63,993 nucleotides of DNA from Spirogloea muscicola. Taxonomy: Eukaryota > Streptophyta > Zygnematophyceae > Spirogloeales > Spirogloeaceae. Under the pieces are notes generated by a model, which saw only the letters and a program-made list of their open reading frames with translations, ran no database searches and was not told where the DNA came from. Below, one piece after another: positions 54,101 through 63,993 of the stretch; position 1 is the first letter of the stretch, and the number at the start of each line of letters is the position of its first letter. Where the stretch lies: contig WELB01000091.1 in the NCBI GenBank assembly GCA_009602725.1, positions 149,769 to 213,761 of the forward strand. Reading direction: 5' to 3'. The position numbers were made by a program, and so were the translations under genes.

Positions 54101-57100
54101 GCTTCCCGCAAGCTGAGCACGGAGGTAATAGACACGTTCGTCCGATTGAGATAATGGTCAAGTGCAATGTACAGTGCAAGAGTGAGAGTGCAGTAGCAGC
54201 TCCTATGTACATTGGACAGCACCTGACTCATACCTGTCGCTTGTGAAGGTTGAAGCACTTCGCTCACAGTTGACGCAACAGCAGGAGCAAGAAGAAGAAT
54301 ATGGCATGGAGCTAAGTGCACTGGCAGAGGAGAGGGATCGCTTGGCAGACGAGCTTGAGAGGTTGCAATCGTCGCATAGGGGTATGGAGGAGCTAGAGGA
54401 TGAGGAGGCTACAGCTCGGTGGGATGCTGCTAATGCAAAGCAAGGCAAGCGCGAGTTGCAGGTAGCATCTCCTTCCACACATACTCCAGTCTCGTATTGC
54501 AATTTGTGTCCACTAGGTACTGCCCTTCATGAACAACAAAGGATGCTCGTTGGAGCTTTCTCTGACAAAGGCCAGACTACTCATATTGCAGTCTGTTAAG
54601 TCTGGGCTGCCATTTCTGAGACACCATTGGCACTGTATGTATTCTGTGGTTTCGTGTGGGAGAAGACTGAACAGAGGTGGGATGCTTGGCTAAGGAGTCA
54701 GAAGGAGCTTAATATATCCTTGTGGCTATGTGGCAGGAGGAGCTGCAGTTCCAGTCCGAGACTGTTGGCGCGCTCAATCTGCAGATCAAGAAACTGCAAG
54801 ATTCGAATCATGAACTGGTCTGTGCCGTTCGAGAAGCAGAAGAACAGATTGAGCATCACAAGAAGGACCTGGAAGAACTCTTTGAAGACAAGGGCAAGGT
54901 GACTGAATCATCACATGATTGCCATGTACATGGCAAGCAGATACTGCAGCCTAAGACTTTGTTCACTCAACTAACATCGTTAGACTTTATTGCTTGTCTT
55001 GGTGCAAATCACTCTCTTATTCCTGATACTTTGCACCAGTACATTCTGCTAGCAATATTCAGCTTTTCCAGGCACAGTACAACGTGAATGTGATGCTTTG
55101 ACACATGTCCTTGTACATCTTAACTGAACCTTCAGAGTGACACGACTTTGCAGGTGGAGGCTCAGGTTAGGAAGTCGCAGTATGCACTTGCTGAGAAAGA
55201 CAATGAGTGGAAGCAGCGCCTGGCAGTTGTCATCAAGGCAAATCGCACTTTGGAGGCGAAACTTGTAGATGCTAACATTCCTTTCACATCAGAGACCTCG
55301 TCCGCTGACATTCTTGGGAATGAGGTTGAGGACGTTGTTCAGTCAGCAGAGCTGCCCTCAGTTGATGATTCTGCAGATTCACGCGCCATGAAGAGCAAGA
55401 TTGAGGAGATGGAGAAGGAGATGCAGGAGCTCACGGACGAGAGCTTGCAGCTGGCTGCATCTCTGACTAGGGCAAAGAAGGAACTGGATGCGAAGTCGTC
55501 ACAAGTGTCGTCTCTGGAAGCTGAGGTCAGGAGAATTGGAGCAGGTGCAGGCGCAAAGGATGGGCTAGGCATTGGTGCCTTCTTTGGGGGAGGGGCTGTG
55601 GCAGCAGCTGCAGATGCGGAGGTTCTCAAGCTGCGAGAAAGGGTAACTGAGCTTGAGCGCCAGCTTCAGGAAGTGGCAGACGACGATGCAGGTGCGGCTG
55701 ATTCTGGCGATTTGAAGACCGTTAGGAATCGACTGAGGGTGAAGGAGATGGCCATGGCGCGCACTGGCGAGCGCCTGGCACTTCTTGAGCACGCCGATGA
55801 ACGAGCCCAGGTGGATGCTTTCAGAAGCTCATTTTGCAATGCTCATCCTTTGTCCACGATTGAAAGAGTATCTGCTCATTTGCTGCAACTGCTGCATATT
55901 TCTGTGCTTGCATAAGGGTCGTTGCACTACACGTGTAGTATGACTTTCAATCTCATCACATAACCTCTTGGGCTCTCAATTTGCAGCATGCTGAGATGGA
56001 GCTTGCGGCGGCCAAAGAGGCGTACTCAAAGTCACTGAAGGCGAGGGAAGAAGCTGATGCAAGGGCAGCTGCAGCTCGAGAGCAAGCAGAGAGTAGGCAG
56101 GCGGCAGCGAGGGAGCAGATGAGGTTGGCCCAGACTCAAGCAGAGGAGAAGGCAGCCAGGCTGGAGCAAGCATACCAGAGTGCAAACTCGAGGGTTGTTG
56201 AGCTTGAAGGGGAGAAGGAACGCATAGCTGATTCGTTGAGCTCCTATCATAGGATGAAGCAGGAGATGGAAGCCATGGCTTTGGCTGCTGCATCTGAGAA
56301 GGGTAGCCTCCTGTCGCAGCTGAAAGGCGTCCAGGAAGAGTCCAACAACCTCAGACAGGAGCTGCAGGTACTGCAAGCAGCCCTGCGCACTCAGAGCATT
56401 GATGAGTAGCAAGGGTTATGGTTGTATGTGCCACTAATCTCACACGAGTTACTATGACTGACATAGAATGGGTATTCTTTCTGCAGAGATTGCAGTAAAT
56501 TTACTGCATAACGTTGCACCTGCGTGGGGGTTTTAAGGCTAAGGTGTCGCTTGGTATCTGCCTGGCAGGTCTTGAGAGAAGGGCAAGCTAGGATGGAGGA
56601 GTCGGCCAAGTTGATGGAGTCTGGCAATCTCAACCTGGAGAGCAAGATCCAAGAGTTGGCCATTGCCAAACAAGACCTTGAGCGAAACCTTCGCCACTCC
56701 GAGGAGCAGCGCAGGCTGGGCCAGTCGACTGTCCAAGAGCTCGAACTGCAGCTTGCGGCACTCCGGGAGCACCTGGAGCAGGCCACATCACCCCCAGCCG
56801 CGTCCGCTGCATCTGCAGATGTAGAGGTGCTGGAGAGGCGGTTCACCAGGGAGAAGGAGGCTCTGTTGTCGCAGCTTGCCGCGCTGGCCACAAGCAAGGA
56901 CGACATGCAACAGCAGCTACGGGTTGCAAATTCGGAGGTGAAAGCGCTGATAGAAGAGAAGAGAGCAATCGAGACCTCTAGCTTCGAGCTCCAGGAGCAA
57001 GTCAAGCTTCTCCAGCAGAAGCTGGAGGAAGAAGGGGTGGAGCGCAGCGCGGGGGAGGAGCAGAGGCATGACCAGCTGATGCAGTTGTCTGCCCTGGCCA

Positions 57101-60100
57101 CCGAGCGCGACAAGCAAGCTGCGGCCAGGCAGGCTGTGGAGAAGGAGGTGGAGAGGTTGCAAGCAGAGAGGGTGAGGGACCGGGAGCGAGCAGTGCTTCT
57201 GGAGCGGCAGCTCTCCGAGCAGCGGGAGGAAGCAGATGGTCGCATCGGCAAGCTCAAGGAGGACGTGGCAGGGCATGTCGCGATGCGGCGAGAGCTGCAG
57301 GCGCAAGCGCTGGGGCTCGGTGCGACCAGGGCCGAGCTGGAGGAGAGGCTGCTGAGCATGGAGGGCGCTCATGGGCAGCTGGGAGACCAGCGAGCCGCTC
57401 TGGAGGCCCAGCTCGAAGCGGCGCATCTCGAAGTGCAGAGGGTGAGGGGCGAGGAGGAGAAGGTGAGGAAGCAGCTGGAGAGGGAGAGGGGAGGGAGGTT
57501 GGAGGGGGAGACGCGAGCTACTCGGGCCGAGGAGTCCCTGCGGCTGCAGAAGGAGGAGCGGAGCTTCACGGAGGCTCGGCTCCAGAACGAGCTGCAGCGG
57601 CTGGCCGCCCAGATGACGTCCACCGCCGAGGAGAAGGATGCCGCTGCGTCCAAGGCCCTCCTCGAAGCGTCAGACCTGCGGGCGGAGAAGGGCCGCCTGG
57701 AGGACCAGCTGCGGATGGCCAGAGGGGAGGCCATGCAGGCCAAGGAGGAGAGCCAGCGGGGGCTGCAGGAGCTGCAGATGCTGCTGAAAGCCGGCGAGAG
57801 TGAGCGGGAGGCTGCCAAAAGGAGGAGCGAGGAGCTGGAGAGCGAGCTGGACAGCACTCGGAGGGCAGCTCAGGCGGTTGCAGACGAGGCTGCGAGCGAG
57901 ACCGCCAGGCTGAGGGCGGAGAGGGACAGCCTCGGCAGGAAGCTGGCGGAGGCCAGGGCCAGCGGAGCCAGCCTGGAGGCTGAGCAGGCCGCTCTGGAGG
58001 TTGAGCGGCGAACGCTGGCAGAGGAGAGGGGGAGGGAGGCCAATGCTCTGCGCGTGGAAGTGGACGAGGAACGCAAGCAGAGGGCATCCTTGGAGAGGGA
58101 GGTGGACAGCGAGAGAGCTGGCAGGAGAGAGGAGGCGGCGAGGACTGCGGAGCTCATGGAGCGCGTCAGGAGCATGGGAGATCTCAAGAGACAGAAGGAG
58201 GTCGTGGAGGCCGAGAGGGAGCGGCTGGCTGTGAGGGCGGCCGCGACGAGCTCCGAGCTGGAGAGGCTTAGAGTGGAGAACCGTGAGCTTCAGGTTCGTG
58301 CACGCAAAAGTACAGAGCCGCAGAGTAGCTTCCTCTTGCCATCTGTTACTTGCAAGAGCGGCAATTAGATACTAGCCAGAGGCGACTGCCAGATTTCTCA
58401 AGCTTTTGTGACACGTCATCTTATCGTGCACGTGGCTACCGCTTCTCAGGAGAGAATCCGGGGCCTCAATCAGAAGTCGGAGGAGGCTGGAACGAGGGAG
58501 GCGAACAGCAGCAGGTCCGCCCAAGCAGAGCAGCTCGCCTCCAAGGCTGCGGCAGTCATGGCGGAGGAGGCGGCCACCCTGCGGCTGCAGAACGCCACTC
58601 TCCGGAGGGACTTGCAGGCTGCCCAAGAAGGAGCTCAGGTGCGTATCACCTGATCGTCACGTTGCTGGGCAGGCAGTCAGATCTACTCCTCACCATTTCT
58701 GCTTTGACTTGCTTGCACCCGTTACTAAGACAATGTCAGGGGGGCAGGCATCGACCAGCGGTGTCCAGCGAGAGCTGGATGAGCTCAGAAGGAAGGTTGC
58801 GAGCATGGAGGACGAGCTTCAAAGCAAGCAGGAGGCTCTTGCACTTGCTGAGCAGAGGCTTGAGGGGGCCGTGGGCCGGAGCCCGTCAATGGGAAAGAAG
58901 GGCCGCGTGGGACCCATGGGCGGGCCTTCTCCTCAGCGGGACGGCAAAGAGTTACTTGAGCTCCGCAGAAAGCTGCAGGGCCTTGAGGTATCAAATATAG
59001 CACTGTGAGGGTCTCACAAGATTGAGCTTCAGTCTATTATGATGATGTCTTGGCAACATCAGTTGTCTTATGACGAAGCCTCTGAGAGGCTCTTTGACTG
59101 GGGGCTGCAGTTGCCGTCCCCATACATTGGCTGCACCTAACTCTTATGATGCGAGTTATAGTAAGGTTCTGGTCTTTTGTTGCAGACGGAGGTCAATACC
59201 AAGGCTGCAGAGCTGGAGGCCACGAAGCGAACAGCGGAGGAAAGTGAGAAGGCATGGCAGGAGGAGATACAGAGGTTGCAGTCTGCAAATGAGCACTTGA
59301 TGGCAGGAGCGTTAGATGGGTCTGGTGACCAGCTCCAGATGGAGGTGAGCCCTTGCCGCCACTACTGAACGAATCCCGTCGCAGCCCTTCTAGCAACAGC
59401 TTAGGACTTTGCGCTCATGTTTCGAAGGCCAACGCACTTTGCCGGGCTTCTGCAGAGGCTTGCTTGTTGCAAATACTGATCAGGGCTCTGGCATGAGACA
59501 CTGCGCATTGCAGGTCGTACGGCTGCAGAGCTCCAATTCAGAGATGGTTCGACGAGAAAGGGAGCTCCACAACAAACTACGGGCGCAGGAACTTGCAACT
59601 GCAGAGCTGCAGCGCCTTCAGAAGGTGATGATGACAACATTGGAACGCACCTGCACCTAGCACAAGCCCAAATCCGGACTGAGAAATTTGTTCGTCAAGA
59701 ACGCTCTGGCAAGGCTGCATGTTGCTAGCCAGTGTCTGCTGCAAACGATGTCTGAGAGCGAGGGGGAGGGAGGGCGGGAGGGAGGGGGTGGAGGGGGGGA
59801 CGGGGAGGGANGACACCATGGTTCTGCTGCCACGCAGGTGAATGATGACTTGCATCGACGGTTACAGCGCCACCGGCAGCCGACAGACACAGAGAACGTC
59901 GTGGAGCGTATGGCCACGCTTGAGAATGAGCTCTCGGAGGCGCTCGAGGCCAACAACATGTACAAGGAGCAGCTCAAGTCGTGCGTGCCGTCATTCCGCC
60001 ACTCCCTTGCACTTCCCCTGTTAGACAGTAGTGTCCTGCATGCCAACTCGATGTGCAAGCTCATGCCACAGGCTGTTCAGCTTGACCTTACGGCACCTGC

Positions 60101-60338
60101 TGTCTTCGCACTTTGCAGGGCGTTTGCGGAGAAGGCAAATGTGGACGCGGCAGCCATGAAGTCGCTGGGTGCCAATGCAGATGCAGTCGTGCAGGAGATG
60201 GCGACGCTGCGACGGCAGGCCAAGGGGCAGGAGGAGGAGCTGCAGGACCTCAGGGAGCGGTACAGCGACCTGAGCCTGCGCTTTGTGGAGGTCGAGGCGG
60301 AGCGCCAGGAGATGGCTATACTCCTCCGCCGGAGGTGA
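51106..60338 (+). CDS. NT-C2 domain coiled-coil protein (plant 'myosin heavy chain-related'/EEIG1-EHBP1 type)
   Basis: Exons: 51106-51183 (MFKALRKKTGKVKQKFEFRF), 51533-51733 (VPLTGYEKLVVSLIAVDTGK; ATVRNGSVSWTD), 52020-52142 (GVLGEVVINLAE), ~52512-53040 (acidic Ser-rich), ~53250-54123 (Ser-Pro-Arg repeats, then ELEAAEAAIEELQAES), ~54249-54462, ~54736-54896, ~55155-55810, ~55987-56367, 56569-58293 (575 codons of continuous coiled coil), ~58447-58637, ~58739-58986, ~59186-59343, ~59515-59622, ~59836-59980, ~60119-60338 (DLRERYSDLSLRFVEVEAER, TGA). The first three exons form the N-terminal C2 domain found in EEIG1, EHBP1 and plant organelle-movement proteins. The conserved ERYS-x-LSLRFVEVE ending matches the plant coiled-coil members. 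About 1,900 residues. Inferred: a membrane-to-cytoskeleton tether. TGTAA at 60483-60487 is a likely poly(A) signal. Some exon edges are approximate. Confidence 0.88.
53490..53725 (+). repeat. Coding tandem repeats (D-A/P-S-P-x-R-x-R) in the NT-C2 protein
   Basis: The exon encodes repeated units: DPSPQRR, DASPGRR (twice), DPSPLRAR, DPSPLRGR, DASPMRGR, NASPARG. This is a basic, proline-directed phosphorylation-like (S-P) region between the C2 domain and the coiled coil. Such SPxR repeats in other proteins bind microtubules or are CDK/MAPK targets. The role here is inferred. Confidence 0.8.
59757..59811 (+). other. G-rich tract with strong G-quadruplex potential, one N
   Basis: gggggagggagggcgggagg followed by more G runs (ggaggggg, ggaggggggg, acgggg). 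More than six runs of three or more G sit on the coding strand just upstream of the acceptor of the NT-C2 exon at ~59836. The unresolved base at 59811 is at its end. Confidence 0.75.
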
Positions 60339-60929
60339 CAGCTGCCCAGGTTGCCCATTGGCTTTTCACTCGTCCCATACAACCACAGGAACTTCACATA
60401 CAGATTCACAAAACTCTGCATTGCAGAAATTTTGCTCGCCCAAAAGCCATTGTAGTAGTGCCTGTGCAAAACCCTCCTGCCCTGTAAATAGAACGTAGAA
60501 CATGCGCCACTGAGACAGATTCTCAACGATTTATTAAGGCCTACAAGGTTTCTTAGTCCTGACGTGGAGTCCTATCTTGGCAAGAAGATGCTTCAGTGTG
60601 CAACCTATTGTTCCCGGAGCAGGCTCATGCGATAGCTGCACCGGCAGTGGCCTAGGCTCCTTGAGAGTTGGCCAGTATAGTGTGCCAAGAACAAGGCAAG
60701 AAGCCAAAATGCAAATGCGTAATCCGATTGTGGCTCCAACAACACCTTGCTTTAAGCTGATTCATATGTGATGTTTCTCCAAATCTCGTGTTCTCACAGA
60801 AAGGGCTTTAGTCCTGAGCAGCCTGCGCAACTACGTACAGACCAGCCGCAACTGGTCGCAGCAGTGTGCAATTGCCACATAGCTTTAAGTGGTGCTTAAC
60901 TACAGTCAGAAGAGAAGCGCGGCCGGATT
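60339..60929. other. 3' flank of the NT-C2 gene
   Basis: Contains the likely poly(A) signal TGTAA at 60483. No further gene seen. Confidence 0.45.
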
Positions 60930-60985
60930 GACTGGTGGCTGGGAGAAGCCAGCCCAAAAGGAATGGACAATGTCAAGAGGAGCCG
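60930..60985. repeat. Family C hairpin copy
   Basis: ggctgggagaagccagcccaaaaggaatggacaatgtcaa. The stem-loop spans about 60937-60954. Isolated, well separated from the retrotransposon nest. Confidence 0.75.
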
Positions 60986-61621
60986 AACGGCGCAGAAAGC
61001 AGGGGACTAAGTGCTAAGACGACAACAGTCACCTCAACTACTGGGGAAAAAGTGGACAATGTGGACAGAAAGGCTAACATAGTTGCGAGACAACCATAAT
61101 GGACAAAGTTCGACCTGTTCACTCTCCAGGAGCAGAGTGTAGGGGGTACAGAGAGACACACTGTTATCTTGTAGCCAATGTGTATAAATCTATATATAAT
61201 TGACATATGGACCTCCTATATAGTCCGCTAATTAGCGTGACCCACCAAGTGGCCATAAGCAACCAGCATAAGTGTGCCTGTGCAACTGAGGCATGTATGC
61301 TACAAATGGACAACACCACAGCAGGTAGCGTGGCAATGCTCTCTAGAGAACGGCCTCAGGTTGCGATGTCAAAAGGGAGAGCCGAGCTGAAGGGGCGAGG
61401 CAGCTACAGCAACTCTGTTGCAGTTGCGGCAGCGGCACACTCTGCCGGTCTGCCCTGCGGCTGCTGCAAGGCTTGCAAGACGGAGGCTGCTGCAAAACAG
61501 GGGGGCTCCGGGCGAGCCACACAAGCGGCCGCCGGCGACCGAGAGCCATCCCCCTCGCCTCACTAGTAGCAACTACGTGGTGCCGGCGGTCGTGGGCGGG
61601 TCAGCTTAGCTGTTGACCGCT
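60986..61621. other. Intergenic between convergent genes
   Basis: An ATG-started open frame of 119 codons (61207-61566, plus) has Ala/Gly/Arg-rich low-complexity sequence with no recognisable domain. I do not call it a gene. The rest is the 3' flank of the PP2C gene. Confidence 0.4.
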
Positions 61622-63962
61622 TCACAAGAGGGTGGAGGCGGACAATGTCCGCAGCGTCGATGGGCCGCCCCCCAGCGAGAGGACGACAATAGTGACGTCG
61701 TCGTGGTACTTGCGGCGCCGCCCGATTGGCACCGCCTTCAGCTGCTCAACCGTCATGCTGGCGTGCTCGGCGGCGCGCACGAGGAGCTGCTCGAGCATGT
61801 GCCTGGCAGGGTCGCCATGCGGGTGCGCTGCTGTGAAGGCCGCCACGTGGTCCACGACCTGCTGGTCCGTGAAGAAGTCGAAGAGGCCGTCGGAGCCGAG
61901 CACGACAAAGGCGTCGGCCGGCGTCACGCGGTGCGCCGCGACTGACGGCGTAGAGCTGACGTAAGGTGGGCTGTCGAGGCTGCGCACGCGCAAGATGCCC
62001 ATCAGCCCGTCATTGAAGTGCGCCTGCAGGTACATACGTAACATTGGCTCAGTCGGGTATCCTCAAGCACCATCTATGTAGAGAGATTACAATGCCACAG
62101 AGTGCACTACAGTCAACACTGAAGGTCACTCAAACCACTTACATATAATAATTTCACAGACTGCATAACCGATTATACGTGACTTGTCAGGCCAGGGGAA
62201 AAGGGAGGAGAGGGTGCGTACGCTTTTGAGATAGCCGGCGCCAAAGGCGCGCGTGAGACGCAGCTTGCCCTTGACGCGCGTGCCGACGATGGCAGTCGGG
62301 TCGTCGGGGTGCTCGGCCAGCACGCGCTCGCGCTCCGGCTCGCTGTCCACCGTGTGTACCTCCGTGAGCGCCGTCGCCACCAGCGGCGCGTCACCGCTGC
62401 CGCCGGCGCCGGGCCGGCGGGTGGCCAGGACGGCCCGCGAGTCGCCGACGTTGAGCGCGAAGAGGTCATCGCCTTGGACGAGGACGGCGAGAACGCAGGA
62501 GCCGACCATGGCGAGGTCGGGCCGGTCGTCCATTTCCTGCTCCACCATCTCCAAGAAGTCCGCCTCAGTCGCCGCCAGCGCGCTGACCATGCGGCCCATC
62601 ACCGCCTCGCGCACCGCCGCCTCGCTCGGCGGCCGGGCTGCCTCCGCCTCCGCCACGCCATGCTCGGGCACGTCCGGCAGCAGCATGTGGGTAGTCGGCC
62701 GGCTGCAGTCGTGGTCGGTGGCGGCGAATGCCGAAGCATCATGAGCGAGCTGCCAGTCGAGGAGGCGCAGCTGCTGGCCGATCCGCTCATAGAGGTTGGC
62801 AGCCAGGAAGTCAGCAGCGTCGCGGCCGTTGAAGCCGTCGTAGATGCCGCAGAAGAGCCAGCCGTCCTCCTCGGAGCACACCGCCTGCACGCGGTCCTCG
62901 CCGGCGGCGCCGCCGGCGATCTGCAGCTCCGGTGCAGCCGGCAGGAGCCCACTACTGCCCTCAGGGAGCACCACCATGCTGCCACTTCGCGATCGAGCAA
63001 GTAAGTCTGGCGCGGCCGCCGCTGCCGCCGCCACTGCCGCCACCTTGGCGGTGCTTCCGCCGCCGCTGCCGCCGCCGCCGCTGTTGAAGCTGTCGGAGGA
63101 GGGCGGGGAGAGGGAGCCGAGGCCGCCGCCGGCCGAGGACGCTAGGCTGCCGCCTGCTGAGGACGAGAGGTCGGAGCTGCCGGCGGAGCCCGAGCTGCTG
63201 GCGAGCGAGAGGGAGCCGCCTGCGGATTCGACGCGGCGGAACGTGCGGGGCGAGTCCAGGCCCGGCAGCACCACACCGCCAATGAGGCCGCCCGCCAGCG
63301 TCGTGTTGGCCAGCGTGGCGTTGGCGCCCATGGCCGCGCCGGCGAGGCAGTGGAACGAGCCGCTCCGCCGCGACCGCACGCTGCCCTCCTCGCTCTGGCA
63401 GCAGACAACGTCAGCGTCAGCGTCAGCGTCAAAATCAGCAGCGAGAGTCTTGCAATTGTTTCTGACACACAGGATCCTCCCGTCGCCGGCGCTGGGACAA
63501 GCCCGGCGGCATGGCGGCCATGCAATGTGAGCGGCAGTGTCCGCGCCGGTCGCCGCCCCTTCGACACCAGTCGTGGGCATCGCCGCGGCCGTCATCGCGG
63601 CGGCAAGCCGGCGGCTTTGGCGCGCAAGGCTCGGCTTTGGCGCCCGCTGGGCGCGAGACGGCGCCAAAGCGGTGCCTTCGGAGCGTAGCCGCAGCGACGA
63701 CGAAGCAGAGATGGATGCGGCAGTCGTTGGCAATGGATGCGGCAGTCGTTGGCAATGGATGCGGCAGTCGTCGGCGTCGGCGGCGGCTCACCGGCGAGTG
63801 GCCGCCCCAGTCGAGGCCAGCGGCGGAGGAGGACGAGGGCGACGCCGCTGCGGCGGCGGGATCATCGTCGTCGGGGAGCGCGCAGCTGCTGCGGCACTGG
63901 TACTCGAAGCTCACGCTGAGCTCCTCCGCCGGAGGTGCGGCCGCTGCCGCGGCGGCGGCCAT
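61622..63962 (-). CDS. PP2C-type protein phosphatase, POLTERGEIST/PLL-like
   Basis: Exons: 63962-63792 (ATG; poly-Ala, then EELSVSFEYQCR and an acidic Ser-rich stretch; the frame stays open to the window edge, so a start further upstream is possible), 63394-62222 (SFHCLAGAAMGANATL; ELQIAGGAAGEDRVQAV; WLFCGIYDGFNGRDAADFLA; LFALNVGDSRAVLATRR; GTRVKGKLRLTRAFGAGYLK), 62023-61622 (AHFNDGLMGILRVRSLDSPP; VVLGSDGLFDFFTDQQVVDH; RRKYHDDVTIVVLSLGG; TGA). All joins are phase 0. Metal-binding Asp residues in YDGFNG, GSDGLFD and HDDVT are present. Known: plant POL/PLL phosphatases are membrane-associated Ser/Thr phosphatases in receptor-kinase signalling. The KGKLRLTRAFGAGYLK and YHDDVTIVV signatures support this subgroup. 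Long Ser/Gly/Ala-rich stretches separate the N-terminus from the catalytic core. Confidence 0.92.
63712..63776. repeat. Three tandem copies of a ~22-bp unit
   Basis: ggatgcggcagtcgttggca (with at) is repeated twice, then a third copy ggatgcggcagtcgtcggcg. It lies in the first intron of the PP2C gene. Confidence 0.85.
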
Positions 63963-63993
63963 GGCCTCGGCCGCCGCCTCCGCCGCCGCCGCC

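Noticed and set aside
61207-61566. 119-codon plus-strand open frame as a gene
   Set aside because: Low-complexity Ala/Gly/Arg composition, no domain, no intron signals, and it lies in a short convergent intergenic gap.
1-63993. tRNA, rRNA or snoRNA genes
   Set aside because: I scanned for T-loop-like GGTTCGA motifs and cloverleaf context and found nothing convincing; a covariance-model search would be needed to exclude them.

Overview
This is nuclear DNA from a green alga. The genes are intron-rich (introns mostly 100-600 bp, GT-AG with several GC-AG), GC content is moderate, and GGC/GCC-rich islands sit at gene starts. The protein set is plant-like: a COV/DUF502 membrane protein, a POLTERGEIST-type PP2C, an NT-C2 coiled-coil protein, a plastid-type YciH/SUI1 and a plant-type PRC-barrel protein. 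A trebouxiophyte-like chlorophyte is my best guess, but the lineage is inference only. Gene models were spliced by eye. Where exon ends are given exactly, donor, acceptor and reading phase were checked by hand; approximate ends are marked '~'. Three runs of N (20436-20827, 32004-32413, 50228-50686) and three single Ns interrupt the assembly.

Layout. 1-817 (+) is the 3' part of a YciH-like SUI1 gene. 1804-2112 is a foldback element. 2708-7634 (-) is a many-exon coiled-coil protein. 7823-8184 is a 362-bp near-palindrome, followed by copies of a dispersed hairpin repeat. 8939-20435 (-) is DNA polymerase zeta catalytic subunit REV3, about 20 exons, start hidden in the first gap. It is divergent from the COV-family gene (20828-22805, +). 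23442-28214 (-) is an apparent gene fusion: a plant-type NADH pyrophosphatase (Nudix) spliced in frame to a Janus/PHPT1 phosphohistidine phosphatase. 29431-32003 (-) is a TruA/PUS1 pseudouridine synthase, divergent across the second gap from a PRC-barrel protein (~32590-35763, +). 36230-38141 (-) is a short coiled-coil protein.

38.3-43.6 kb is a transposon nest: a frameshifted non-LTR retrotransposon (RT plus Cys motif plus restriction-like endonuclease, - strand), at least four fragments of relatives on the + strand, and several hairpin repeats. 43876-46066 (+) is an unrecognised, possibly plastid-targeted protein. 47081-50005 (-) is a kynurenine-type aminotransferase with an in-frame TAG, divergent across the third gap from a 9-kb NT-C2 coiled-coil gene (51106-60338, +). 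61622-63962 (-) is a POLTERGEIST-like PP2C.

Most interesting: the Nudix-PHPT1 fusion; TTTAG-rich telomere-like repeats in intron 1 of two unrelated genes; the foldback and hairpin repeat families; the retrotransposon nest; and the nonsense codon in the aminotransferase. The genes look like ordinary nuclear housekeeping loci. I see no operon-like pathway, only divergent pairs that share GC-rich start regions.
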